Source: Heliocybe sulcata (lineage: Eukaryota; Basidiomycota; Agaricomycetes; Gloeophyllales; Gloeophyllaceae). Taken from it: DNA of 64,000 nucleotides. This document shows positions 1 through 12,824 of this stretch, piece after piece. A program made the position numbers and the translations under genes. The first letter of the stretch is position 1, and every line of letters starts with the position of its first letter. Where the stretch lies: contig ML213524.1 of NCBI GenBank assembly GCA_004369045.1, positions 269,667 through 333,666 on the forward strand, written 5' to 3'. The notes under the pieces were generated by a model. That model was not told the DNA's origin. It saw only the letters and a list, made by a program, of their open reading frames with translations, and ran no database searches.

Positions 1-679
1 TATTTGCCTGCAGGCTCTCTTAACATATTCAGCTACAATCCATATAGATCTACAATCTGTTATGTCCTGCATAAGTAGTTGGGCGCGGGCGGTCTTGCAG
101 ATGCAGTTCTCCGGGTCCTCTCGACGTTTCGGATCTGTTTGATGCAGGCATTAATGCACCTGGAAATCTGCCAGCCTCGCGGCGTATTTGACCTCTGCTG
201 TTTCGATGCAGAACAAAGACATTCATCAATCGCAAATTCAGCGCTCAGTAAATTCATCAGGTATATCGACGCTCCCATTACCGCGGGAATCGGAACCTGG
301 CGTGCCGCGCAGCGCCGATACTCTCAAGTATGTGGTCGGATATTGCCGAAGCCGTTTCTCGACTTGATCTCGCCACATTTTGGTACCAAGCTTTTTACTC
401 TCACCCTCACCCTAGTGGTACGGCTGAGCGCTGAGCAGCTGACTGTCCTCAGATTAAAGGCTCTTCATTGCCTACCCCGCTCACTGGACCTGTAGAGAGA
501 GAGGAAGCCTTGATTACGGCGGAGAGACACCTATATACATCTCCGGACCGCGTACCACAAGGTCGAAGCTCTGTTTACAGTCAGCTGTTGTTGCTCTGGA
601 CTGGAAATACACCTTCCTTCGTGCGTTCGCCGACATCACCAAGCTGACGGACTTCTTGTATTGTCAGGGCTCACATAAA
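1..679. other. intergenic, left edge
   Basis: No gene is recognised here. An open frame on the plus strand at 79-495 starts with TTG, has no recognisable domain and no support, so it is not called. A TATA-like stretch at about 531-538 lies some 145 bases upstream of the fucosidase start and may belong to its promoter. Confidence 0.4.
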
Positions 680-3600
680 ATGCCCGTCCCACTCATCGCC
701 GTTCTGTCCCCTCTTCTGTCCCTTCTATCCTGTGGTACGATGATTACACGTCATTACATTGCATGTTTTACTATGCTGCTTGCGTCCGTCTCGCGAACTG
801 TTTCTGCTCCTGCAGGATTTCCATCTTCGGGGAACGGCTTGTGGTACGCTCAGCCAGCCACAGATTGGACCACGCAAGTCCTGCCTATTGGGAATGGCTA
901 TTTAGCTGGTGAGCTTAAGCAGTTCAGTTTGATTGGGAGTCATGGCCGACTTGGACAATTTGCACGTATAAGCAACGGTCCCAGGTGGAATGTGGCAAGA
1001 GACCACGCAGCTTAATATCGAGTCGTTATGGGCAGGAGGACCATTCTCTGATCCTGTAAGTAGAGGCTCGAGCAGTTGCTTGCGTTAAATGAATTTACCC
1101 TACACAACCGGCGTATGTGCCAATAGTCGTACAATGGTGGCAATAAGTTGCAGTCCGAGCGAGTGGCCTTGGCACAAGACATGCAGAACTACAGGCAGGC
1201 TATTTTCCGGAGCCCGAACGGCACCATCTCAGGTATGGCAAGGGAAATGTTCGTCCCCCTGCATTTGGTATCATCTCCATTTCTCAGATATATTCGATCT
1301 GCAGCAAGACGCAGGAGCATACGGTGCGTACCCCACATTCTACGAAACGCTGACAGTCCAAGAAGATATCACTGTTATAACCAGGTTCTTACTCTGGCGC
1401 TGGCTATCTCGTCACAACCCTCAACTCCACGAACGAAACTTCCAGTTATGCAAGGTGGCTGGATTTAGACAACGCAATCGCTAGAACAACCTGGTCAGAC
1501 GGCCATGCCACTTATTACAGGTAACACGCGCTTTATATCAAGTCGATCTGTTAAGACTCATCTGCTTGGGAGAGAGACATTTTGCTCCCAGCCAACTCAG
1601 GCGTGCACCGAGCACATAAATACTACGTCCACGTTCCTTCCGACAGTCACGTACGCATGGTCCGCCCTTAGCCAAACCGGCCTCCCCGCTCCGAACATCA
1701 CCTGCTTTGACTCCTCCACTCTTCAAGTGCGAGGATACGTCGCCTCACCAGGCATGCTATACGAGCTCCTCTTCCGCGCCCAAGGCGCAGGTCCCGGCGC
1801 AAACGTGACATGCACCCCTTCCACCGGCGGCGCAACTCCCAATGCCACGCTCACTGTCCGAGGCGCGCAAGAGAGCTGGGTGACCTGGGTCGGCGGAACG
1901 GAGTACAGCATGGACGCGGGCGACGAGGCGCACGGGCTCTCCTTCCGCGGGCCGGACCCCCACTTGTCGCTGGTGTCCTTGCTCTCTCCCTCTACGTCAT
2001 ACCAATCCGCCTTGGCTGAACACATAGCAGACTATACCTCTCTCATCTCGCCTTTCTCTCTGGATCTGGGTCAGACACCGGATTTGAGCACGCCGACGGA
2101 CCAGCTTCGGATGGCATACCAGACGGATACGGGGAATCCGTATTTGGAGTGGCTGATGTTTAATTTCGGGAGGTATTTGCTTGTGAGTAGCGCGAGAGGG
2201 ACGCTACCTGCGAATTTGCAGGGGAAGTGGGCGCAGGATTCGTCTAATCCTTGGAGTGCAGGTGCGAGTTTCATGTACCTTTGGTGCTTGAACCGCGTCG
2301 TCTAAGCTAAAAGCGTAGACTACCGTGAGCGTTCGACTTTCTTACCAGTCCGATATTCAGATCGCCAGACTGCTATGCGTCAGATGCGAATATTAACCTG
2401 CAAATGAATTACTGGATGGCGGAGATGACCGGTATGAACGTGACTCAGTCGCTGTGGAATTACATGGAGGTGATTCGAAACCCTAACATACCTCAGATAA
2501 TAAACTGAGAGCGTCATCCATTAGAAAACATGGGCACCGAGGGGCAGCCTCACAGCGCAGATATTGTACAATATCTCGGAGGGTTGGGTTACGCATGACG
2601 AAGTATTCATAATCAAACTTCGCACTTTGGGCACGTTGCTGAATCACGCATGCGCTGGTACAGATGAACGTGAGTCAAGGGAGGAGGGAGTATTGAACAC
2701 ATTTCCGGACGTTAATCTTGTCGCCAGATATTCGGCCATACGGGTATGAAAGCGTCGGCGGGGGATCCAGCATCCGCTCAATGGGCAGACTATCCAGGTT
2801 AGTATTGTTCCTACCTACTCATACACCCTATTTACACTCTATCTAGAATCTGCTGTCTGGATGGTAATGATATATAGTTATTTAGATGCTACTATGGAGG
2901 CTGAAGGATCTTGTTATAGATGATCCACGTCTGGGATCATTTTGACTATACCAATGATGTCCAGTGGTGGCGGAGCCAGGGCTGGCCCTTACTCAAGGTC
3001 AGTACGCTCTCCTCCTTCTTTTTTCATTAGCTACATCCATGCTTACTGTCCAGGGCGTGGCGAGCTTCCACTTGAATAAACTGGTCCCGGATCTCCATTT
3101 CAACGACTCGACCTTGGTGGTCACTCCGTGCAACTCTCCAGAGCAATTGCCCATAACCTTTGGTAGGTGTGACATACCTGAAAGTCATCGAGGCGGCTTA
3201 TAGTCATCGTAGGATGCTCCCATGCGCAGCAGGTTATATGGCAACTCTTCAACGCCGTTGAGAAGGGATTCGACGCTTCCGGAGATACCAACCTTGCTTT
3301 CTTCGAAGGTAGGGTATTGCTTGATTTGTGCGTGGTCACAAGTTAACCCGGTCCCAGAGGTGCAGAGTAAGAGGGCGCAAATGGACAAGGGTATCCATAC
3401 TGGCTCATGGGGACAATTGCAAGGTAGGGTTCTACCTCCACTCGTTCCGACTGTGCTGACCAACGAGCGCCAAATAGAATGGAAAGTTGATCTTGACAGG
3501 CAGAACGATACCCACCGGCACCTCTCCCATCTAATCGGGCTCTACCCCGGCTACGCTATAAGCTCGTACAACGCTTCTCTCCAAGCCAGCTCTGATCCTA

Positions 3601-4287
3601 ACGCGTCTTACACACGGGAGCAGGTTCTGGCTGCGGCGAAGGTCAGCCTCCTCCATCGCGGCAACGGGACGGGACCCGATGGAGATGCTGGCTGGGAGAA
3701 AGTATGGCGGGCGGCAGCATGGGCGCAATTTGGGGATGCGGAGACGTTCTATCATCAGTTGACGGTAAGCAGAGCTTCCTCCGGGGCAAATGGCTATCGC
3801 TGAACGCCGTCTGCGGCAGTACGCCATTGAGAGGAACTTTGGCCTGAACCTTTTCAGTCTGTACAATCCCTACACTCCGCAAGGCCCGAATACGGTGTTC
3901 CAGATTGACGCGAACCTGGGTTATCCGGCGGCTGTGCTCGTAAGTCCAGATTGTCTTCTATTCCAGCCATAACCTCATTTCTTTTCACGTTAGAACGCTT
4001 TAATACAAGCTCCGGACGTCGCAGACCGGTCTCAACCTCTGATTGTGACTCTACTCCCTGCTCTTCCTGCAGCCTGGCCCGACGGTTCCATCAAGGGCGC
4101 CCGGGTTCGGGGCGGACTGGTGGTAGATTTCGTTTGGAGTGGAGGGAAGTTATCGCAAGCGTCATTCACAGCTGCGGGAAGCTCGGCGACAGGAGAGGGC
4201 CGGCTCGTGAGAGTTGTATACGAGGGTGTCGTGCTTCAAGAGTTCTCGACCACCGATGCTACGGAGACAGTCAGGGTAACTCTGTGA
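680..4287 (+). CDS. GH95 alpha-L-fucosidase, secreted
   Basis: Glycoside hydrolase family 95 enzyme that releases L-fucose, typically alpha-1,2-linked, from glycans; probably secreted. The reading is spread over many exons separated by short introns. Family landmarks are visible in order: [20 protein letters not shown] near the N-terminus, [119 protein letters not shown] and [13 protein letters not shown]. The residues used in catalysis in this family (the two Asn of NIN, the Glu of SPEQ, the Asp of QIDAN) all appear to be present. Two starts are possible: ATG at 680, or ATG at 740, which begins a good signal peptide ([20 protein letters not shown]). The stop is at 4285-4287. No clear lesion was seen, so it is read as intact; inner splice sites are approximate. 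Confidence 0.9.
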
Positions 4288-4746
4288 ACTGGGGAAGCAG
4301 ATGGGGAACTGGGCTATTGCAGAATTGAATCGTGATTCTTCCTGAATGAGAGTTATCGTAGAGTTCTGCTTGTCTTGAGGTTTGTTACTCAGGTGTCTAA
4401 TGCTTCTTGGATACGTAGCCTCGAATTGATGATGACCAACTGACGTAGAGATGAAGTGCTGGATAACCTCAAGTCCGTGCACAAGTCACTCTGTCATTAT
4501 AGCACCGTCTACATATTCTCGTGCGGCGTAGTCAATCAAAATCTTGGAATATCGAACTGCGATGATTCCAGCCACAGCGAAGAGGCTTCTCACAGTGGCA
4601 GTGCTGCGCAATGACCGATCAGAAATTGACGTATGACAGCGCCAAGAATAGAACCAGATCGACGTCATTTCGCCTTCGCAGACCTTCGTATAAAGAGTAC
4701 CCACCCGCTACAGAGACCCGTGAATTTCTCCATTGCCAGCAACAAC
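4288..4746. other. intergenic, tandem genes
   Basis: Terminator region of the fucosidase and promoter of the next gene. Nothing else was recognised apart from the TATA-like box listed separately. Confidence 0.5.
4689..4695 (+). promoter_or_regulatory. TATA-like box of the Mug190 gene
   Basis: TATAAAG lies about 50 bases upstream of the ATG at 4747. Its place argues for that start and against the in-frame upstream ATG at 4633. Inferred from sequence only. Confidence 0.35.
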
Positions 4747-7700
4747 ATGGAACGGCAGAATCATAAGCTGCATGAAGCCTACTCAGTCAATAATCCCATA
4801 CCGACCGTCCCCTTGAAGAGCATTATCGACCCACGGAAGGGCACAGAGGGGAAAGCCAAGAAGGTCGCAGGTCACCAACAAGATGACGAGCAAAAGCAGA
4901 ACGAGAAGTTCGCGGGGAAAATGGAGGATTCGAAGGAGATTCCAGTCAAGGTGCGTCCTGTCTTCTCATCTCTGACACGCGTTGTGCTCATCCGTGTATC
5001 CGCGTGCATTAGGACCCCGTTACAGGCGATGATGTGGTGAGTATTGTGGTATTGATAGTCCTTCACATTTAACTGAGTATGTAGACAATTAAACACGGGA
5101 GTGAGGAACCGGACCCACGCACTCATGGAGAGAATATCCTCGACCAAAACTTTCCACCGCCTGACTGGGCAGCACACAGGCGCCGAGTAGTCTCAATTAC
5201 TACTCAGCTGATTACCCGAATAACATTCGCGTACACTCTATCGCCCTTGCTCGTATACACTTTATCGCACCTCCCATACCTCAAGCCGAGTTCCACCACA
5301 GGGATGTCGATCCTGCTACTTCTGTCCCTGGTACCACCGACCTTATTTGCCTGGGGATGCTTGTATAAACTCCGGAATGACGCAGACAGCGATTTCGATG
5401 ACAGAATATGGCACGCTGAGAGGGAGCGCGGCTGGAGAGGCGGCAAAGACAGAGATAACGATGGGACCGTCGAGGGCGAAGAGCGGTTCAAGGAGAGCGC
5501 GGAGTGGGCAAACGACCTGGTCAAGGGCGTCTGGCCGATTATCAACCCCGACATGTAAGTGCCGCTTGAAGGTTTCTGTGAAGGTATCCCTGTTCATAAT
5601 GAACAGGTTCGACTCATTGCTCGACATGCTGGAGGACATCATGCAGTCCAGCGTGCCTCGGTTTATCGTAAGTTGCCCATCCTTCCTGTAGCTCTTCTTG
5701 GGCTGAATGAGGCCTCAAGCATTCGGTGCGAGTGTCTGACTTCGGTTTCGGCACGACACCCATGCGCATAACCTCGGTGCGGTCACTGCCAGACGCCGCG
5801 ACTGACGACGTTCTCGAAGGCCTTGACGAGAAGGAGAAGAAAAGCCTGAACGGAGAGCACGTCGTAAGTTGCCCTACTGGGTCAACATATCGAAACGCTC
5901 ATTTTTGCTTGTAGAACCTGGAAGTATCCTTCGCGTACCGGGCATTGCCTAGCGGAAGCTCGGTGGACACGAAGGCGCATAACCCTCAGTAGGCCACGAA
6001 ATTGTCTCTCGTCCCGGATGGTGCTCACGATTCGCAGCTTGTTGACAGAATTCTTCCTGGGTATGCGAGGAATGTTCGCGGAGAGTGTTCGTGAGTATAT
6101 TCGGTCTACAAAAAGGGTATCCTATAGCTAATCCCACTTAAGCTGTATGGGTTGAGTTAACGGGTGTCGCTGGTACCGCAAGGGTGCGAATGGAGCTCAT
6201 CCCCGACCCTCCTTTGTAAGCAACCTTCCCTACGCGCTCTGCATCCCTACTCACGTGGACTGGATATCACAGCATCAAGACAACCCTCGTCACACTGATG
6301 GGCCTCCCCTCAATCTCACTGTCCGTCGTGCCCATGTCAGAACGGCTGCCAAACGTGATGAACATCCCGCTACTGAGCGACTTTATCGCAAAGAGTATCA
6401 ATGCGGCTGCGGCCGAGTACGTCGCTCCGAAGAGCTTGACCCTGGATCTGCAGCAGTTGATTAGCGGGGATGATATCAAGAAAGGTTAGCACTCGTCTTC
6501 GGGCCTCGAGATGGACAATGGAGGCTAATCTCAAACGATAGATACACAAGCCATGGGCGTCCTCATCGTGCACATTCATCGTGCTGTGGGACTCAAAAAG
6601 ATGGACGCTAGCGATGAAAAGCGTGCGTGTCCCATTTTCATCCCCGTCCCCAATATCTCTATGGCCCGTGCTGATCCGCGTGGTGTCTGGTTTGTGCTGA
6701 ATCACGATAGCAGCCGACCCCTACGTGACTCTCACGTACTCGAAGCAAGGCAAACCCATGTTCAGCACGAGGATCATCGAAGGCGACCTGAATCCAATAT
6801 TTGAGGAGATGGCGGCTTTGCCTGTTGATCCGAATACGGTGAAGATTGGGGAGAAGCTGAGCTTGCAGCTCTGGGACTCTGATCGTGCGAGCGCGGTTAG
6901 TGGAGTTTTACCAGGCTGAGAGGAATCGTTATTCACTTGTGGTCTTGCAGGATGACATGATGGGTTTCGTCGAAGTCAACATCACCGATTTGATCAGGAA
7001 CAAGAACAAGCCCGTGCGACGCTGGACACCGCTTGCCAGTCCTGACGACGAGTCCCGTCCAGGGGAAATCGAGTACACCGTCGGTTACTACAGCAAGCTT
7101 CCACCGAACTCGGCCTTCAAGACAGACGGACATGATCCTGGTATCCCTGACGACCTCAAGGACGACCCGGCCTTCCAGCAGGCGAGAGCAGTTGCGCTCA
7201 ACGATCTCGAGGCTGCTGTCCTGTGTACTCCCCCTGATCCGGAGTGGCCGAGTGGAATCCTGAGCGTGCAGGTGCATGAGATCAGGGGTCTGACTATCAA
7301 GAAATTTGGTAAGGAGAATAGAGGGCAGGCCGGTGAGAAGGGCCAAGAGGACGGGGAGACGGAGCAGGAACAAGGAGAAGGGCTTCCCAGTTCTTACGCC
7401 TCCATGTACGTGTCAATACGGAACATTCGTCTTCTCGTCGACGCTAATGTGATACACGTACTAGTGAGATCAACGACCAGCTGGTGAGATCGGTCACAAA
7501 GCACATCAAAGGCCTTCCTTTTAACAACCTTAAACACCAGGTGTATTCGACGCGGGTGAAGCCTGTGACGGCGACGCCGATATTCAATGCGGGCACGGAG
7601 CGGTTTATCCGGGACTGGAGAACTGCCCATGTTAATGTTGTCGTGCGCGATCAGCGAATGCGAGAGAATGACCCTGTGCTGGGCATGGTTTTCCTCAAGG

Positions 7701-8878
7701 TGAGAAACGGCGATGTGTCGGGCATATGGCTGAGCTGACATTTTTAATAACAGCTTTCCGATCTCCTCGTCAATGCTTCGGAAATCACGAGGTTCTACTC
7801 CCTGGAGCATGGCGTAGGCTACGGACAGATCAGGATATCGGTCCTGTTCAGGCCGGTGCAAGCCAAGTTGCCCCAGAGTCTGCTTGGCTTCGATACTGGT
7901 ACCCTAGTCGTCCGCAACGTCCGAGCCAAGCCAGATGCCCAGCACGCAGACGAGCTGGCCAAGTGCGAATTACACATGAAGACGTACACCAGCAGTGCGA
8001 AGCTCTCAAGGTCGACATCGGAGAAGCAAGAGGACGGGTCAATCACATGGAGCGCATCGGACCCATCCGAGATACCGGTGCAGAAGCGATACAGTTCTGC
8101 CTTCATGGTCGCGTTCAAATCGTCTAGTGTCCTTACTGGGTCAAAGAAGAGGGCTCTGGCGGTGCTTTGGCTACGCGACCTTGTGGACAACGAGGCTCAG
8201 ACCATCACTGTGACCCTGTGGCAGTCAGAGGACTACGAGCGGCTGAAGCAGAACTACGTCCCTCCGGATGGGGATCTGTCCGCTTGGGACGAGGACAAGG
8301 AGAAGATGCACAAGATCGGCACCGTCGAGCTGGATGTTGCGTTCACGCCTGGGATCACTGCTGCTCACGAGGGTATCATGAACCGCAAGAACAAGGCTAT
8401 GAAGCAACAGTGGGAAGAATTCGACCGGAGGGACGCTGCAGGATTGACTGAGAAGGTCGGTCAAGAGAGCTCAAGTGTCCAAGAAGCGGAAGTCAGGGAG
8501 GCGAGGAGACACGATTCGGGGACCGCCGTTAGCGAAGCCAGTTCGAATACGTGGGTTAATCCCGAAGACGTGCAGATGGACGTGCACGATGCGGAGGGTG
8601 GTGTTGATGAAAACCATGACCATGACAATCCCGACTACGACGATGGTCACGAGTCCGAGCAGGAAGAGGGCGACGGCCACACCCGCAACCCTATCAAGAA
8701 GCTCAAGCAGTGGAGGTCGCACGAGCATGAGCTGGGTCGCGAGCACCGAGGGATAAAACAGGCGAAGCCTGCAAGAACCGCGGAGTGGATCAAGGATAAT
8801 GTGGAAAATGCAGTGGACAAGGTCGAGGGCCGCTTCAAGCAAAAATCGAGGGAGCCGGATGTCGAGACGGAAGTTTGA
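4747..8878 (+). CDS. Mug190-like SMP/C2 lipid-transfer protein
   Basis: Large fungal protein of the Mug190/tricalbin kind, expected to be anchored in the ER membrane and to carry lipids at membrane contact sites. The N-terminus is polar. It is followed by hydrophobic segments (a clear one is MSILLLLSLVPPTLFAWGCL), then an SMP domain beginning at ESAEWANDLVKGVWPIINPD and running through the LIPDPP/LVTLMGLPSISLSVVP strands. Next come a C2 domain (MGVLIVHIHRAVGLKKMDAS, ADPYVTLTY), a second C2-like domain (GILSVQVHEIRGLTIKK, STRVKPVTATPIFNAG), and a further beta-rich region. The last part is strongly charged, with an Asp/Glu/His-rich stretch, and probably disordered. The gene has around a dozen short introns. 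The start at 4747 fits the TATA box. S. pombe Mug190 is raised in meiosis; whether that holds here cannot be seen. Confidence 0.85.
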
Positions 8879-9153
8879 TGCCACCGTCAGGTCGGTTGTA
8901 CGATATTCTGATATGCTCGAGGGTATCGGGACGTTACATGCTTTGGACAGACATTGGTATAATCTCATGTAAATGTAACAGTGTACTATTCAATATCTCC
9001 TAGCAATCATATACCCCGGATACAATCTCACCTGTCCCGACTCAGGCCAGCAGAATTGACGTGCGGACCACAGGCCATCACCATCCTCTCAATATGTGGT
9101 GTCGCCGATGCCGTTCGCTTGTTATAATCTCTAACGCGGATGCACAAGGGTCG

Positions 9154-12100
9154 TTACGACTGCGGCTTGATAGTTTTGAGCCTATTGACTAGTGTCAATG
9201 CTGACGTATTCTCGCTTGACGCCGCATACTGAACGTAATTATAATGAACCTACAAAAGCAAACGATAAGCAAGAGGGGATAGGACTGCGCACGCATGCAA
9301 CTTACGCCGAACCTGTGTTACGTATGTCAACATCACCGCGACATGAAGACAATATTGCAAAGACGCACCAATGGTTGAAGTTGGTCTCGAACTTCATCAA
9401 AAAGTCCCACCTCTTCGCCATGGACTGATCTCCGTACTGGGCCTCAGCCGCAGTCAATGCCTGATTTGCGCTCTTGGTGAAATTGCCAGTATAGAGAGCA
9501 AACGTGGAACACGTCTGCATGAGCTTGGAGAAAGGCTGTAGATAGTATTAGCTCGCCATCTCCACGGCAAAGTCCAATGCACTACCTACCCTCAGGAGCC
9601 TAGAGCTGGTCAACATGCACTCCTTGAGGCACGTATCCAAAAAGTCCACATGGTCCCTCAACAACTGATCCACGGTGCTGACTTTCGACAGCTTGACCTC
9701 AAGCTTGCGCCAATTCGGCTCCAGCACCTCCGCCGTAGCGAACGCCATGATCTGCTGCACGAATGCCAGCATCCGGGAGCGCAACAAGTGCACCCGCAGC
9801 CGCCACTTTTCAAAGTCGGGGTGATGTGGTACTGCCTGGCGCCATACCGCCGTCTTCTGCTCGATCCACATGTTCGTGAGAGTCTGCTCGACGTGCTTGC
9901 AATGCAGAAGGAAGCGGAAGAGGAGCTGGTAGCGGAGGATGGTCTTCCGCGAGATGACAAGGGACAGCGGAAACTTGACGTTGTAGTCGAGGGCAAGAGC
10001 ATCAATGACTGAATAGGCGAGGTCAGTAAATGCCAACAATACAATACCAGATGCACTGATAGACCTACTGGTAATCTTGTCAGAGTCCTCTTTCTCCCTA
10101 TCCTTATTACTCGACTTTCTACCATCCTCAAGTCCCCCAACCTCACTGGGAGTCGCCTCGCCCTCCCCAATCACGCCACTAACCGTCACAACCTTCATTA
10201 ACCAAGTGTACAGGTTAGTGCTCGCCAAAGTGACCTTAACATCCTCCCTAAACATGGCGTCCTCGCCCTGCATGTCCGTGTTGAGCGCCAGCTCCAGAAG
10301 ACTCTGCAGCTTCACAAGCGAAGTGGTCTTCGACGTGTGCTTCCGCAGTTCCGTCTGAGCAAGATCGAGGAAATGTGTGAGGAACGATGACTGTGAGAGG
10401 AAGAACGTGCGTCGAAGAGACCGCAAGCGGGGAACAAGCTCTTGATCTTTTATAAGGAGTTGTAGAAGCGTGCGGTTGGCGTGCGTGTATGCTTCTTCAA
10501 TGAACTGGTAGAATCTGTGATAGAGATTAGCCTCGTCAACGGGGGGCTACTCGGGAATTCCTCAACCTTTCATCGTCCATGGACAGCTCTCCCGCCTCCT
10601 TCTCCTGCAGATGGCTCTTCGTCTCGATGCCGCATTCCCGTATTACATTCAGGTACTTTCCAGCAAGCAGGACCTTGTGCTTCCATCGTTCAAGTAACGG
10701 AGGAATACATGCACCACCAGGCAGCCGACCACTGTTGGAACGTACAGATGGAACACCTGCTTGGCGTTTGGAAGGTCCCGACAGGGTCGATCCGTCGCGC
10801 AGCTAGCACGGTAGAAGTTGGTTCTGCGGTAGAACTGCCGATAGACCATCAAACTCACAGTATAACGTTTGTCCCAATACTCGTCCACATAATCCACCTC
10901 CAGGGTTCCACGATTGATTGATTTACTCTCCTTCACACACAGTTCCCCATACGGATCCAATAGCTTCCCTGTCGTGATCCACGTCTGGAGCATTGTAACG
11001 TACGGCTTTCCCGCAGCTCTTAACAGCGTGCCGTACAGCTTGTTCGCCGCTGGGTCCCCAGACATATTTTGCACCCTCTCGTATATGATGGCGAGCACCT
11101 CACCCCCGATCACTTTGATATTAGTGCTGCTGTCGACGCTGACGCCTAGCGCATTCTTCTTCATCTGCGACATTGCCGCCTTCAGGTGCGCTCCGCCCAG
11201 ACCGAGCGCCTCGTCACGTTCATTATCCTCCAGGTCCGAAGAGGAGGGAGAGGAGGATAAGGAAAGGGAAGGATCGTCTGTCATAGCAAGCTCGGAGATG
11301 AGCTGGTACAGAAGGGAAAGGGTATGGACAGTGGGATGAATGTAGAACCAAAGCTTCTGTAGGCTGAATTGGGGGCTGGTATTGAAAGCGTGCTCAAGTT
11401 GCGAGAGCAGGGTTTGGTAGTCCTACAAAGAGGTGAAAGGACGCCCATCGGAAAGGCATGGCACTGACTTTGAGCATATCACGGAGGGCTGCGCATAGAG
11501 CATGGTTGACAGTACCGTAATCTGAGACACTACGGTCTTCAATGAACGAAGATATAGCCGTATAGTACGTAGCCATGGGAAGTATACGCTCTACCACGTC
11601 GCATAGAGAATGGTCTGCGAGGCACGTGAGATGCGATTCTGACAGGGGAAGGCGAGGTCTGACCTAGAGAGGGGGACACCACGAAGCGTATGCCTTGGAG
11701 GGGATCATCGTCTTCGGGTGAGTAGTCAGGATGGTGGCGAATATAGACACCCTCGATGCCCTTATCCCGCATTCAGGAGGCACTTGCAGGTAAGAGAAGT
11801 GTACTGCACGCACCATGAGGACGTACAGAAGATCCTCCAATATCAAAGCCTCCTGAATATCCAAAGGTATCCTGTCCAAGCTCTCCTGCTTCCCTTTGCC
11901 CTTGAAGCTAGCTATGGGAACGCTCCCGTTCGAAACGACACGTGAATTGAGGGGTGCACGGACGAAAGATGTCTCAGCGATGAAGGAAGGTTCATCATAA
12001 CCTATCCGACGTAAGTCCAGCGTCAGGCAGTCAAACAGTATGTAGTAGAACCTCGTGATCGACTGTCTCCGTTTATACCGTCCTCGTGTATGTCGTCTTC

Positions 12101-12435
12101 GATGTACTGCCTACTTCTTCGAGCGGACGCGAGCGTACCGGTAACCTGAAGAGATCGTCAGGAATTTCAGATTGCCAGCAATATCATCGTACCTTATTAT
12201 ACTCCTTGGTGGAGAGCGCGAGCTTCTTGCGACTGCCGTTTGGCCTGCGCGGCGTGAAGGGGTCCATTCTGAAGAACGGTAGAGAGGAAGGTGGACGCGG
12301 TTGTGGCGCCGCACGCGGACGTCCTTTATGACCCTGGAAACTTGAGTTAAGTCAGATTATGGATTCCAGGCAGCATGGCTCAAAGACAAACGTGGAGTAA
12401 GACAGTGCATATTCTGCAGCGTCCGCCGCATCCAT
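9154..12435 (-). CDS. gamma-tubulin complex component GCP2 (Spc97/Alp4)
   Basis: Subunit of the gamma-tubulin small complex that nucleates microtubules at spindle pole bodies. The N-terminal GRIP1 region is seen in LEDLLYVLMG, LPMATYYTAISSFIEDR, VIGGEVLAIIYERVQNMSGD, KPYVTMLQTWITTGKLLDPY and VDYVDEYWDKRYT. The C-terminal GRIP2 region shows ALDYNVKFPLSLVISRKTI, RYQLLFRFLLHCKHVEQTL and LLRDHVDFLDTCLKECMLT. The RY(Q)LLFRFLL...KHVE pattern fits GCP2 better than GCP3. The start ATG (12433-12435) opens a short first exon, MDAADAAEYALSYST, and the last exon ends LVNRLKTIKPQS with TAA at 9154. The region between the halves holds a low-complexity Ser/Asp/Glu stretch. The gene is divergent from uS4m, with about 390 bases between the starts. 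Confidence 0.88.
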
Positions 12436-12824
12436 TTCGAATAAACCTCTTGGCAAGGCATGGGGACTGAGAGCGCCTACAGAATCGGAGGGCATGGCGG
12501 TGGAGGTGGTGGTAGGGGAGGAAAACAGATCCTTGAAGCTTTACCTGGAGTCATGCTTATATACAGTCTGCAGGGAAGTGTATGTGAAGGATGGGAGGAT
12601 AGCACGACGTTCTGCGTACTAACATGGAAGCGATTAGTTCCCATATTGGGAATGTCTGCTACCGTGTTGGGAAGACGAAATCAAGTCGCGGCGCCACAAT
12701 ATATAGTACTTTGTGTTCGCCTTCGCAAGTCTGTCCCGCTTGTCTCGGGCAGTGGCTTCCTCGACGTTGTCGGCGTCGAGCAAACGCTTGTGTTTACCAT
12801 TTGTTGGCTCATAGAGGGTTCAAG
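12436..12824. other. divergent promoter region, GCP2/uS4m
   Basis: Shared upstream region of two divergent genes. It contains an ATG-started open frame from 12460 with a Gly-rich beginning, which matches nothing recognised and is not called. No clear TATA box. Confidence 0.4.

Noticed and set aside
79-495. 138-residue open frame on the plus strand
   Set aside because: Starts with TTG, no recognisable domain, no supporting context.
4633-4746. Earlier start for the Mug190 gene
   Set aside because: The ATG at 4633 lies upstream of the TATA-like box at 4689, so transcripts probably begin after it.
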